Assembly (NCBI RefSeq): GCF_029278565.1
Contig: NZ_CP119559.1
Location: 1,736,001 to 1,800,000 of the forward strand
DNA length: 64,000 nucleotides
Direction of reading: 5' to 3'
Origin: Haloarcula halophila
GTDB lineage: Archaea; Halobacteriota; Halobacteria; Halobacteriales; Haloarculaceae
The notes under the pieces are model-generated. The model worked only from the letters and a program-made list of their open reading frames with translations, ran no database searches and had not been told where the DNA came from. Made by a program: the position numbers and the translations under genes. Positions 1 through 7,892 of the stretch are shown here, piece by piece (position 1 is the stretch's first letter; each line of letters begins with the position of its first letter).

Positions 1-608
1 AGAGCGAGGGCCACGAAGTCAGCATCGTCGAGAACAATCTCGAGAAGGCCGATCGGGCCCGCGACGCCGGGTTTACCGTCTTCGAGGGCGACGGCACCGA
101 CGAGAGCGTCCTCGAAGACGCCGGCATCGAGACGGCAGACGCCATCGGCGGGCTGACCGGCGACCTCAACACCAACTTCACCGCCTGTATGATCGGCAAG
201 GAGTTCGACTGTCGGACCGTCCTGCGGATCGACGCCGACTACCGCGAGGAGATCTACGAGAAGTACGCCGCCGACGTCGACGAGATCATCTACCCCGAAC
301 GGCTCGGAGCCGCCGGCGCGAAGACGGCACTCCTGGGCGGGGACTTCAACGTCTTCGCGGACCTGACCGAGAAGCTCTCGATCGCCAGCGTCCGGGTCCC
401 CGAGGGATCGCCGGTGATCGGCACGCGTGTCGTCGAACTGGACCTGCCCGGCGAGGCCCGGGTGTACGCACACGGCCGCGCCCACGAGTCGATGACGATC
501 CCGCTCCCACAGACGGAGATCGAGGCCGGTGACAGCGTCGCCGTGATGGCTGCGCCCGAGGGGCTCGACGAAGTCCGGGCGGCGTTCGGCGGCGAGGCCT
601 CTGCCTGA
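1..608 (+). CDS. TrkA family potassium uptake regulatory protein (5' end outside window)
   Basis: This is the 3' part of a cytoplasmic NAD-binding regulatory subunit of a Trk-type potassium channel. The reading frame is already open at base 3, so the start lies outside the window. The visible residues begin inside a TrkA-N Rossmann domain (GHEVSIVENN, then the FEGDGTDE stretch typical of its C-terminal half). They continue into a TrkA-C domain over roughly the last 80 residues (GTRVVELDLP, then GDSVAVMA). About 200 residues are present, ending at TGA. In the family the N domain senses NAD(H) or ATP and the C domain binds a further ligand to gate the channel. No Trk membrane subunit is visible here, so the partner is unknown. 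Family is clear, exact orthology is not. Confidence 0.85.
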   Translation, partial: SEGHEVSIVENNLEKADRARDAGFTVFEGDGTDESVLEDAGIETADAIGGLTGDLNTNFTACMIGKEFDCRTVLRIDADYREEIYEKYAADVDEIIYPERLGAAGAKTALLGGDFNVFADLTEKLSIASVRVPEGSPVIGTRVVELDLPGEARVYAHGRAHESMTIPLPQTEIEAGDSVAVMAAPEGLDEVRAAFGGEASA

Positions 609-766
609 GAGCGGCGAAGAGGGGTATCCGGGCGCGCTGTGGGAGGATAGGATAGGATTGGTCGCCGGTGCGCGCCCGGATAAGGCGAGGGTTCCTCGGG
701 AGATAAACACCCGTCAGACATGCGGCAGACGGTACGGCTTTTGCGCTCCCGTCCGTTCGTTGTTGT

Positions 767-862
767 ATGACCTGGGGCGACCTGTTCGAACGAGCCAGCG
801 AGTACGGGACGAGCGTCGAGCACGTCCGCGAAACGCTCTCGGAACGCCGCGACGATGGCTGA
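767..862 (+). CDS. Very small ORF (31 aa) overlapping the next gene
   Basis: The ORF encodes 31 residues beginning MTWGDLFERASEYG and ending in a charged tail (RETLSERRDDG). Its TGA overlaps the start of the PIN-like gene, whose ATG begins at 855, by 8 nt, so the two look translationally coupled. The composition (acidic, amphipathic helix-like, ATG start) resembles a real haloarchaeal protein. I recognise no family. A short helical protein ahead of and overlapping a PIN-like protein has the layout of an antitoxin-toxin pair, but nothing in the sequence proves this. It is too short for statistics, so conservation of the pair in relatives would be decisive. Confidence 0.55.
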   Translation: MTWGDLFERASEYGTSVEHVRETLSERRDDG

Positions 863-1328
863 GTCGTCGCCGGCCCGCGTCGTCGCCGACGCCGACGTGC
901 TGGCGGCGGACCTCCTGTGTGGCGACGGCCCCGCCCGGGCCGCGCTGGACCACGTGCGGTGCCACGCCTGGATGACCCTCGTCGCCAGCGATCCCCTGCT
1001 GGACGACGCACAGGCGGTGATCGAGCGGCTGAGCGATCCGCCGCTGGCGACCGACTGGCGCGAACGGATCGAGGGCGAACGCGAGCGGGTCGAACACCCG
1101 TCGGGGGACCACCCGGCGCTGGCCTCGGCCTATCGGGGCGGGGCCGCACACCTGCTGTCATTCGACGAGCGGCTTGGCAGCGCACAGACCGGCGCTGCCC
1201 TCCAGTCGCACATGCGGGTGAGCATCAGACCACCGGACGCCTTCGCGGGGCTGTTCGATCCGGAATCGCTGTACGCTGCCGTCGAGGGCGGGGAGTACCC
1301 CGGCCCCGACCGGGACCCGCGTGCCTGA
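855..1328 (+). CDS. PIN-like domain protein (DUF7384-type)
   Basis: The product is a 157-residue protein with features of a PIN nuclease fold. Near the N-terminus, VVADADVLAADLL matches the first beta strand with its acidic residue. At about residue 100, HLLSFDERL resembles the C-terminal acidic strand of PIN domains. I associate it with the haloarchaeal DUF7384 family, from memory of annotation. No experimental function is known to me. The ATG at 855 is chosen because it gives the complete first strand and overlaps the 31-codon ORF upstream. The acidic residues suggest metal binding, but a full catalytic quartet cannot be assigned by eye. It may act on RNA or may be structural only. Confidence 0.65.
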   Translation: MAESSPARVVADADVLAADLLCGDGPARAALDHVRCHAWMTLVASDPLLDDAQAVIERLSDPPLATDWRERIEGERERVEHPSGDHPALASAYRGGAAHLLSFDERLGSAQTGAALQSHMRVSIRPPDAFAGLFDPESLYAAVEGGEYPGPDRDPRA

Positions 1329-1383
1329 CCGGTTTCGCCCCGTCGAATTTTTCTCCACGAGCCACGAACGACCGGACATCGAT

Positions 1384-2196
1384 ATGTTGTCCCGTCTCCG
1401 CAACCCCGAGTACACCGGAGCGAACCGCTGTCTTCCCTGTACGGTCGTCAACAGCGCCATCGCCGTCACGCTGGCGGGTGCGGTCGGTGTCGGGGTCGCG
1501 ACGGTCGCGACGCCCGTCGCCGGTGGCGTCGCCGCCCTGCTTGTGCTGGCCGGATCGGCGCTGTCGATCTGGCTCCGGGGATATCTGGTTCCGGGGACTC
1601 CGGAACTGACGAAACGATACATGCCGCCCTGGCTGTTGGCCTGGTTCGGGAAGGGGCCGGCGGCCGAGACGGGCACCAGCCACTTCGAGCAAGAGGACGT
1701 CGAACTGGAGACGATGCTGCTGGAACTCGATGTCCTGGAACCCTGTGACGACGTCGACGACCTCTGTCTGACCGACTCCTTCGACGAGGCCTGGACCCGC
1801 GAACTCCGGCAGGTCCCCGAGGATATCGACCCCCGTCGTGTCGTCGAACTGCTCGGGCTGGAAGCCGCCGAGGTCGGCATCCAGCAGTTCGACGACGCAG
1901 TCACGATCCACCGTGACGGTAGCCGTCTGGGGCAGTGGCCATCGAAGACGGCACTGCGTGTCGACGTCGCAGCCGCCCGGACGCTGGCCGAGTGGACCGA
2001 CGAGTGGGGGAAGCTCTCGCCCGGTGCCCGGGGGGAGACCCTGGCCGGCCTGCGCGTGTTCGTCCGGGAATGTCCCGACGGCAGCGCGGCGACCTTTACG
2101 ACCGAGACCGTCGAGTCCTGCTGTTCGAACTACGAGGTCGTCACGGTCCTCTGTGAGGGGACCGGCGAGCGCCTGCTCGAACAGCCCGTCAACTAA
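1384..2196 (+). CDS. Haloarchaeal conserved membrane-anchored protein, unknown function
   Basis: This 270-residue protein has two closely spaced hydrophobic segments near the N-terminus (about residues 20-60, separated only by a Gly/Ala-rich turn), followed by a long acidic soluble domain. Cysteine pairs stand out: NRCLPC just before the membrane segments, one C..C pair mid-protein (EPCDDVDDLC) and CC plus another C near the end. These could bind metal or form redox pairs. The start is the ATG at 1384. A GTG 63 nt upstream stays in frame but adds an uncharacteristic Phe/Arg-rich extension. It converges with the SDR gene on the other strand, overlapping by 4 nt at the 3' ends. I recognise the type only as haloarchaea-specific, with no function. 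Confidence 0.75.
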   Translation: MLSRLRNPEYTGANRCLPCTVVNSAIAVTLAGAVGVGVATVATPVAGGVAALLVLAGSALSIWLRGYLVPGTPELTKRYMPPWLLAWFGKGPAAETGTSHFEQEDVELETMLLELDVLEPCDDVDDLCLTDSFDEAWTRELRQVPEDIDPRRVVELLGLEAAEVGIQQFDDAVTIHRDGSRLGQWPSKTALRVDVAAARTLAEWTDEWGKLSPGARGETLAGLRVFVRECPDGSAATFTTETVESCCSNYEVVTVLCEGTGERLLEQPVN

Positions 2197-2969
2197 CGCC
2201 CCTCGTTGACCAGCCGGGCGATCCGCCGGGTCGCCGAGCGGGGCGCGATTCGCCCGAGGAGATCGACCGCGCGCATCAGCCGGCTCGGGATCACGACGGT
2301 CTCGCCCGCGACGAGGCCCTCGTAGGCGGCCTCGGCGACCGCTTCGGGGGAGTTAGTCGTCAGCGAGCCGACCGTCGAGTCGCCCATCCCGGCACGCTCC
2401 TGGAACTCCGTGGCGACCGGGCCGGGACAGACGACCGTCACGTCGACCGGGTCGTCGCGCAGTTCCTCGGCGACGGCCTGCGTGAAACTGTTGACGTAGG
2501 CCTTGCTGGCGTAGTAGCCCGGGAGGAACGGGCCGGGCTGGAAGCCGGCCATCGAGCCGACCGACAGCACCGCGCCGCCGTCCTCGAACTCGTCGAGGAA
2601 AAGGCGGGTCAGCTCCACCGGAAGGACGACGTTGAGCCGTAACTGGGTGCGCTCGGCGTCGAGGTCGCTGTCGGCGAAGGGGCCGTAGGTGCCGACGCCG
2701 ACGTTGTTGACGAGCACGCCGATCTCCAGCCCCCGATCGGTGACCGTCTCGTGGAGGGCGATCGCTGCCCGCGGATCGTCCAGATCCATCGTGATCGGCG
2801 TCGCGGTCACGCCGTGAGCCCGTTCGATCTCGGTCGCCAGCGACTGGAGTCGATCCTCGCGGCGGGCGACCAACACCACGTCGTGGCCGTTCGCGGCGAA
2901 CTCGCGGGCCAGCGCCGCGCCGATACCGGCCGACGCGCCCGTGATCAGCGCCGGTCCCGCGACGGTCAT
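2193..2969 (-). CDS. SDR family NAD(P)-dependent oxidoreductase
   Basis: This is a 258-residue classical short-chain dehydrogenase. The nucleotide-binding motif GASAGIG lies near residue 11. NNVG follows at about residue 86, a catalytic Ser lies in SVGSMAG, and the YYASK motif supplies the catalytic Tyr and Lys. CPGPVATEF follows as usual. The C-terminus (SRLMRAVDLLGRIAPR) resembles the DltE/DHRS7-like acyl-CoA or ketone reductase subgroup, and the substrate is not predictable. The start ATG at 2969 forms an ATGA overlap with the TGA of rdgB, so the two are an operon. An ATG 15 nt upstream would extend into rdgB and is less likely. Confidence 0.88.
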   Translation of the reverse strand: MTVAGPALITGASAGIGAALAREFAANGHDVVLVARREDRLQSLATEIERAHGVTATPITMDLDDPRAAIALHETVTDRGLEIGVLVNNVGVGTYGPFADSDLDAERTQLRLNVVLPVELTRLFLDEFEDGGAVLSVGSMAGFQPGPFLPGYYASKAYVNSFTQAVAEELRDDPVDVTVVCPGPVATEFQERAGMGDSTVGSLTTNSPEAVAEAAYEGLVAGETVVIPSRLMRAVDLLGRIAPRSATRRIARLVNEGR

Positions 2970-3541
2970 CGGTCGGCGTACCATCCGGCGAACGATTCGA
3001 GGGCGCGGCCACGGTGGGAGACGGCGTTTTTCTCGTCGGTGCTCATCTCCGCGAAGGTGGCCCCGTCGTGCTCGAAGATCGGGTCGAAGCCGAAGCCGCC
3101 GTCGCCGCGGGGCGCGACGATGGTCCCGTCGACCCGCCCCTCGAACAGCGCCACGGGTGGCTCGTCGTCGCCCCCTTCGTGGACCCGGTCGGTCGAGAGC
3201 GGATCGCCGTCACAGTAGGCGAGGACGGTCTTGAACGCCGCCGAGCGGTCGGACTCGGGTTCGGTCATGCGCCAGACCCGCTCGACGCCGACGGTGTCCT
3301 CAACGTACGAGGAGTACGGGCCGGGGAAGCCGTCGAAGGCGTCGACGAAGAGGCCGGCGTCGTCGACGACGACGGGGCCGTCCGCCGCCCGGTAGGCCGA
3401 CCGAGCGCCGTGGGCGGCCACCGCCGCCAGGTCGTCGGCCTGGATCTCCGGGTAGTCGAAGTCGAACTGTTCGACGGCGTCGTCGAGATAGGCGGTCGCC
3501 TCCCGGACCTTCCCGGGGTTGGTCGTCACGAAATTGAGCAT
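2966..3541 (-). CDS. rdgB: Non-canonical purine NTP pyrophosphatase (RdgB/HAM1)
   Basis: This enzyme hydrolyses XTP, dITP and ITP to monophosphates so that deaminated purines are not incorporated into nucleic acid. The 191-residue length is normal. Family signatures are the N-terminal FVTTNPGKVREA (Ham1 T/SxNxxK motif), VVVDDAGLFVDAF (catalytic Asp region), the PGPYSSYV substrate loop, GGFGFDPIF, and the C-terminal SHRGRAL. It overlaps the downstream SDR gene by 4 nt. The leader is a short intergenic space from the DUF5808 gene, which is transcribed in the same direction. Confidence 0.95.
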   Translation of the reverse strand: MLNFVTTNPGKVREATAYLDDAVEQFDFDYPEIQADDLAAVAAHGARSAYRAADGPVVVDDAGLFVDAFDGFPGPYSSYVEDTVGVERVWRMTEPESDRSAAFKTVLAYCDGDPLSTDRVHEGGDDEPPVALFEGRVDGTIVAPRGDGGFGFDPIFEHDGATFAEMSTDEKNAVSHRGRALESFAGWYADR

Positions 3542-3615
3542 ACCGGAACCGGTGGGTCGACGGCAAAAGAGCCGTCGAAACCGCCGCTATCGACCGCCGA
3601 AAACAGTCGCCCTCG

Positions 3616-3891
3616 TCAGTCGACGACGACTTCGACGGGTTCGTCCTCGTCGTCCTCGTCGAACGGCGCTTCCTCCCCGCCGCGTTCGAGGTACAGCATC
3701 ACGCCGGCGACCAGCAGCACGACCCACGCGCGCCAGTTCGCCAGGTTCAGCGTGTAGCCGATGCCGAACGGTTTCTCGACGAGCATCCCGTCGCCGGGCT
3801 TCCAGTACGAGGACACGAGGCGCTTGAGGCTCGGTCGCTCGAAGTTGTACGGCACGCCGAAGAGGGTCCCGGACTGTGGCTTGTCGTCCAT
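3616..3891 (-). CDS. DUF5808 domain membrane protein
   Basis: This small protein of 91 residues starts at the ATG at 3891 (MDDKPQSGTLFGVPYNFERP). The LVEKPFGIGYTLNLAN stretch is the hallmark of DUF5808. It is followed by one transmembrane helix (WVVLLVAGVMLYL) and a highly acidic C-terminal tail rich in Asp and Glu. It sits between Kae1-Bud32 and rdgB on the same strand. The function is unknown, and the name reflects the domain only. Upstream in-frame extension is possible but gives an Arg/Thr-rich sequence that belongs to a shadow frame. Confidence 0.85.
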   Translation of the reverse strand: MDDKPQSGTLFGVPYNFERPSLKRLVSSYWKPGDGMLVEKPFGIGYTLNLANWRAWVVLLVAGVMLYLERGGEEAPFDEDDEDEPVEVVVD

Positions 3892-3973
3892 ACCCTCTGA
3901 TACTGTCCCGGGCATTAAGTCAGTTGTCACCTCGGCAGTGTTGCGGCCGGGCGGGTACGTCGGACCGACCGTC

Positions 3974-5641
3974 TCACTGATACCGGCCGCGTCCCTCGAT
4001 GTCCGAGAGCGACGAGCGCACCGGACCGGGATCGCTCGCCTCGGTTCGGTAGGCCGACAGCGCCGCGTCGAACAGCGTGTCCGGGTCGTCGGCGGTACCG
4101 GCGAGCGACTGGGCGAAGACGTGGAGATCCATCGCGTAGTCCTCTGGTTCGTCGGTGTAGTAGCCCAGGCCGAAGTCGATGAGGTACGTCCGGCGGCTCT
4201 CGGCGTCGGGGGCGACACGGACGTTCCGCGTCGTCGGGTCGCCGTGGACGAAGCCAGCGTCGTGGATGCGGGCCAGCGACCGGCCGACGTCTCGGACGTG
4301 CGGTTCGGTCAGCACGCCACGCAGGTCGTCGTCGCCGACCCGCTGGAAGACGATCCGGGACTCCCGGAGGTCGACGTCACGCACCAGCGGCGTCGGGACG
4401 CCGTGGCGGCGCGCGTCGCTGGTCAGGCGGACCTCCTGGCGGGTCCGTTCGGTCCGGAGTCGGTCGTCCAGCGTCGGGTGGCGATAGCTCCGGGGAACCC
4501 GCTCTTTGACGACGCGGTCGGGTTCGATCGAGACGGTCGCCTCCGCGCCGGTGACGGCCGTCGCGTCGTCGGCCGCGCCGTCGACCCGCCGATCGGCGTC
4601 GGTCCCGACGGCCTCGTCGGCCCGCCAGGTGACCGGCACCTCGTCGGGCCGGAAGTTCGAGTCGATGCGTGAGTCCGCGACCGCGGTGGTATCCCCGACG
4701 GCGGCCATCCGCGCGCCCAGCATCGCGATCATGCCGGCGTTGTCCCGCAGGAACCGGTCCTCGGGGGCGTGGAAGTCGGCACCCCGCTGCTCGCACATCT
4801 CCCGGAGCATCCCCTGGAGGCGCTCGTTCTGGCCGACGCCCCCGCCCAAGACGAGTTCGTCGGCACCGGTCAGTGACAGCGCACGCTCGGAGACCTCGGT
4901 CAGCATCGCGAAGATGGTCTCCTCCAGTCCCCGGCAGACGTTTTCGACCGGGCGACCGTCGTCGACGGCCTGCTTCGCGGCGGACATGATCCCCGAGAAG
5001 GAGAAGTCCATCCCCTTGACGACGTACGGTAGCGGGTGGTACTCGCCGTCACGGGCGCGGCGCTCGACCTTCGGGCCGCCGGGGTGTTGCCAGCCGACGT
5101 GGCGGGTGAACTTGTCGATCGCGTTGCCGACGCCAGTGTCCATCGTCTCGCCCAACACGCGGTAGCGGCCACCCCGGTAGCCCAAGACGTGGGCGTTCGC
5201 GCCGGAGGCGTTCAGACAGACCGGGGACTCGAACCCCGAGCGGTAGCGGCCGACCTCCAGGTGGGCGACCATGTGGTTGACACCGACGAGCGGAACGTCG
5301 AGTCGCTGTGCGACGGCGCGGGCGGCCGTCGCGACGATGCGGAGACAGGGACCGAGGCCGGGACCGCGAGAAAAGGCGACTGCGTCGACCGGCGGCCCGT
5401 CCTCGCCGGCAGTCTCGGCTCGCTCGCGAGCGTGGTGGAGTGCTGTCTGAACCACCTCTGGGATCGCCTCGCCCATGTGTTCGGCGGCCTCGCGTGGGTG
5501 GATGCCGCCGCTGTCGGGCTGGTAAGCGTCGGTCTCGATGAAGACGTGGTCGTCGTCGCTGGCCGCGACGGTGGGGTCGTCCGTCTCGAAGACCGAAGCA
5601 CTGGCTGCCCAGGCGGTCCCTTCGATACCGAGAACGCGCAT
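3974..5641 (-). CDS. kae1-bud32: Bifunctional Kae1-Bud32: tRNA N6-threonylcarbamoyladenosine synthase subunit fused to kinase/ATPase
   Basis: Two KEOPS subunits are fused, as in several Euryarchaeota. The product transfers threonylcarbamoyl from TC-AMP to A37 of ANN-decoding tRNAs. Kae1 covers about residues 1-325: VLGIEGTAWAASAS at the start, HMVAHLEVGRY with the two metal-binding His (HxxxH), and ELVLGGGVGQNERL. Bud32 covers about 350-555: EVRLTSDARRHGVPTP, HGDPTTRNV catalytic loop and IDFGLGYY metal-binding Asp. The start is the ATG at 5641 (MRVLGIEG). The 11-residue in-frame extension is not family-like. The Sua5/YrdC gene at 42325 would make its TC-AMP substrate. It is co-oriented with S24e/S27ae, a common euryarchaeal arrangement. 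Confidence 0.96.
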   Translation of the reverse strand: MRVLGIEGTAWAASASVFETDDPTVAASDDDHVFIETDAYQPDSGGIHPREAAEHMGEAIPEVVQTALHHARERAETAGEDGPPVDAVAFSRGPGLGPCLRIVATAARAVAQRLDVPLVGVNHMVAHLEVGRYRSGFESPVCLNASGANAHVLGYRGGRYRVLGETMDTGVGNAIDKFTRHVGWQHPGGPKVERRARDGEYHPLPYVVKGMDFSFSGIMSAAKQAVDDGRPVENVCRGLEETIFAMLTEVSERALSLTGADELVLGGGVGQNERLQGMLREMCEQRGADFHAPEDRFLRDNAGMIAMLGARMAAVGDTTAVADSRIDSNFRPDEVPVTWRADEAVGTDADRRVDGAADDATAVTGAEATVSIEPDRVVKERVPRSYRHPTLDDRLRTERTRQEVRLTSDARRHGVPTPLVRDVDLRESRIVFQRVGDDDLRGVLTEPHVRDVGRSLARIHDAGFVHGDPTTRNVRVAPDAESRRTYLIDFGLGYYTDEPEDYAMDLHVFAQSLAGTADDPDTLFDAALSAYRTEASDPGPVRSSLSDIEGRGRYQ

Positions 5642-5649
5642 ACGGCCCG

Positions 5650-5784
5650 TTACTTCCACTCGGTGTAGCCGCACTTCCCGCAGTGCTTGCGGTCCTCGTG
5701 GTCGGCAAGCACCGTGTCACCGCAACGCGGACACTGTTCGCGGTCGAGTTCGCCGTCGTCGGAGTAGTACTCGTTGTGCGCCAT
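5650..5784 (-). CDS. rps27ae: 30S ribosomal protein S27ae
   Basis: This 44-residue small-subunit zinc-ribbon protein has C-x2-C pairs QCPRCGD and KHCGKCGY spaced for one zinc, and the C-terminus YTEWK is typical. The start ATG overlaps the TAA of rps24e by 1 nt (TAATG), so the two are translationally coupled. The stop is 8 nt upstream of the Kae1-Bud32 start, so the three genes probably share one transcript. Confidence 0.95.
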   Translation of the reverse strand: MAHNEYYSDDGELDREQCPRCGDTVLADHEDRKHCGKCGYTEWK

Positions 5785-6089
5785 TATGCTTCCTCACCCT
5801 CTTCGCCGTCGGCGACGATCTTGTTGCGTTCGAGCATGTAGTCCTGCTCGACGTCGCGGGCGTGTTCGGGACTCTCGTAGACTTTGGCGTAGCCGACGGT
5901 CTTGCGCATCCCGAACTTGGTGTCGAGTTCGTGGATGACGACCTCGGCCGCGTCTTTGTTCAGCATCGCGGCGAGGGAGTCACGCACGGAGAGTCGGGAC
6001 GGCGTGGCCTCGTCGTGGACGACCTCGAACCGGACGTCCGTCCTGTGCAACATCGGATTCTCGTCTTCGTTGATGATATCGATGTCCAT
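5784..6089 (-). CDS. rps24e: 30S ribosomal protein S24e
   Basis: This 101-residue small-subunit protein begins [16 protein letters not shown], with [12 protein letters not shown] and GYAKVYES as family marks and an acidic haloarchaeal C-tail. It is the first gene of the S24e-S27ae-Kae1/Bud32 unit. Its upstream gap to the next co-oriented gene is short (78 nt) and includes a C/T-rich stretch just before the ATG. Confidence 0.95.
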   Translation of the reverse strand: MDIDIINEDENPMLHRTDVRFEVVHDEATPSRLSVRDSLAAMLNKDAAEVVIHELDTKFGMRKTVGYAKVYESPEHARDVEQDYMLERNKIVADGEEGEEA

Positions 6090-6167
6090 AGTTCGTTGGC
6101 CTTACTTCCCCCCGAAGCGCCTAAAAGGATTTCGAAGCCGCTACCCCGCCGTTTCCAGTGTGTGCCG

Positions 6168-6494
6168 TCACCGGCTCTCGTCACCGGACGAATCACGGCC
6201 GTCGGCCGGCTCGGAATCCGCCCCCCGAAGCTCCTGTCCGTCGAGTGTCTCGGGGAGCCGGTTTGCGACGACCCACAGGGTCAGCCGATAGATACCGTAG
6301 CCGACGACCGCGAACAGGACGAGGTCGATGAGGTACAACTCGATGAAGTCCAGCAGGGAGATGTCGCTCAGGACGAGATCTCCGGTGAGGATGAGAAACT
6401 CCAGCGTGACGACCACGAACAGGGCAGGCGCGAAAAGGAGGAACAATCCGACGAGCAGGAGCTTGAGATTGTTCCGCTGGTCCGACTGTGACAT
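6168..6494 (-). CDS. Small membrane protein, unknown function
   Basis: The protein has 108 residues and two long hydrophobic helices: LLLVGLFLLFAPALFVVV near residue 12 and LYLIDLVLFAVVGYGIY near residue 55. The C-terminal tail is acidic and Ser/Asp-rich and probably soluble. The ATG at 6494 gives MSQSDQRNNLK, an ordinary N-terminus. I do not recognise a family. It lies 78 nt upstream of rps24e on the same strand and could be co-transcribed with it. Confidence 0.7.
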   Translation of the reverse strand: MSQSDQRNNLKLLLVGLFLLFAPALFVVVTLEFLILTGDLVLSDISLLDFIELYLIDLVLFAVVGYGIYRLTLWVVANRLPETLDGQELRGADSEPADGRDSSGDESR

Positions 6495-6626
6495 GGGTGT
6501 TCTATCGGACCCCCGTCTGAAGAGTCCTGTGTGGTGTCCTGGGCGGGTGGAACGCCGACGGTCCCCTCGTGTCACCGCCGTCGCTCCGCCGAACGTGGCG
6601 CCGCCGATGGACCCGGACGGCTGGGC

Positions 6627-7655
6627 TCACTGTCCCGGTTCCGACGGCTGGAGGTCACCCAACTCCGCCAGCAACTGCGAGAGGTGGATTCGCTCGTTCG
6701 CCGCCTCGGTCAGCGCCATATCCGTCTCGCCGGCCAGCCGGTGGATCTCGGCCAGTCGGTCGCCCGAGTGTCGGGAGCGAGCGACCGCCAACAGGTCGTC
6801 GAGGACGTCCTCGGCTCCGTAGCCCTCGTCGACCAACAGGTCGTCGAGCGTCGAGCGCGCGTCGGTGAACCGCCCCTCCTCGGCGGCGACGACCATCGAC
6901 TCGACCTGGTCGTCGGCCTCCAGATCGTTGAGCGTCTCGTAGGCGGTGTCCATCGTCACCGCGCCCTCGGCCTCGTAGGTGGTCTGGGCCGCGAGGATGG
7001 CCGTCCGAAGGTCGCCGTCGGCGTAGCCGGCGACGTACTCCAGGCCGTCGTCGTCGTAGTCGGCCCCGGCCGCCGTCGCCACGCCCTCCAGGACCGACAC
7101 CGTCTCCTCGTGGGTCGGCGCCCGCATCACGACCGGGAAACACCGCGACCGGATCGGCGGGATCAGCGCCGACGGCTGCCGGGTGGCGATGACGAACTGC
7201 GTTGCCTCGTAGTACTGTTCCATCACGCGGCGCAGCGCCTGCTGGAAGTCCTCGCGCATCGCCTCTGCGTTGTCCAGCAGGATCGTCTTGTAGCTGCCCG
7301 AGACGGGCGAGTAGCTGGCCGACTCCTTGAGGACGTGGTTGATGAGGTCGGCCTTCGAGGACTCCCGCCGGCGCTTGCTGTCGATGAACGAGGAAAAGCG
7401 GGGGTCGTTGGCGACCTCCTTCTTGGTCAGATCGAAGACGTCGGCGACGTTGAGTTCGGTGAAGTCGGCGTCCGGGTTGTCGTGGACCTCGCGGGCGAAC
7501 GCCCGGACCGCGGCGGTCTTGCCGGCTCCCTTGGGACCGTGGACGAAGAGGTTCATCGGCTCCTCGATCGCCCCCTGGAGATGCTCGCGGGCCTGCGGCT
7601 GGGGAATCTCGTCGAGGTCCGGCGCGTAGGTTTCGGTCCACAGCGGAGCGTCCAT
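6627..7655 (-). CDS. rfcC: Replication factor C small subunit-like AAA+ ATPase (RfcC)
   Basis: This is a clamp-loader AAA+ protein of 342 residues. Walker A is GPKGAGKT near residue 41. The Walker B equivalent is ILLDNAEAM, where the usual DEAD box is altered to DNAE. IATRQPSALIPPIRSRC contains sensor 1 and the SRC arginine finger. Haloarchaea carry two small subunits. The divergent Walker B and shorter similarity fit RfcC, which joins RfcA and RfcB to load PCNA. The start is the ATG at 7655 (MDAPLWTETYAPDL). Upstream in-frame sequence is Arg-rich and lies in the intergenic hairpin region. RfcA-type paralogue identity cannot be excluded by eye. Confidence 0.87.
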   Translation of the reverse strand: MDAPLWTETYAPDLDEIPQPQAREHLQGAIEEPMNLFVHGPKGAGKTAAVRAFAREVHDNPDADFTELNVADVFDLTKKEVANDPRFSSFIDSKRRRESSKADLINHVLKESASYSPVSGSYKTILLDNAEAMREDFQQALRRVMEQYYEATQFVIATRQPSALIPPIRSRCFPVVMRAPTHEETVSVLEGVATAAGADYDDDGLEYVAGYADGDLRTAILAAQTTYEAEGAVTMDTAYETLNDLEADDQVESMVVAAEEGRFTDARSTLDDLLVDEGYGAEDVLDDLLAVARSRHSGDRLAEIHRLAGETDMALTEAANERIHLSQLLAELGDLQPSEPGQ

Positions 7656-7892
7656 CTGTCGACTGTCGATTGGCGTGGCCGGGACAAGTATCCCTCGCTC
7701 CGCTCGCGGGTCCCTGCGGTCACCGCTCGCAGTTCGAGGGCCTCGCTCTGCTCGGCGGCTCGTTGCTCCACGGCTCCCGATGATCGCCGTTCCGTCCGGG
7801 AGCCCCGTCCTGCGGGCGGCGCCGCCCGCTACTCCACGGTTCGCTTCGCTCACCGTTCCGTCGAGGCCCCTCCCTGCGGTCGGCCCCTCGCG
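7656..7892. repeat. Intergenic cluster of GC-rich inverted repeats, no gene
   Basis: This stretch between rfcC and the bat-like gene has no credible ORF and is built from short C/G/T-rich repeated words (variants of CTCCGCTCGC and ACGGTTCGCTTCGCT). An 18-bp perfect palindrome sits at 7812-7829 (GCGGGCGGC then GCCGCCCGC). An 8-bp inverted repeat pairs 7772-7779 with 7797-7804. Both flanking genes point left, so the cluster lies 3' of the bat-like gene and 5' of rfcC. It could terminate or process the upstream transcript, or be a dispersed repeat. Confidence 0.7.
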
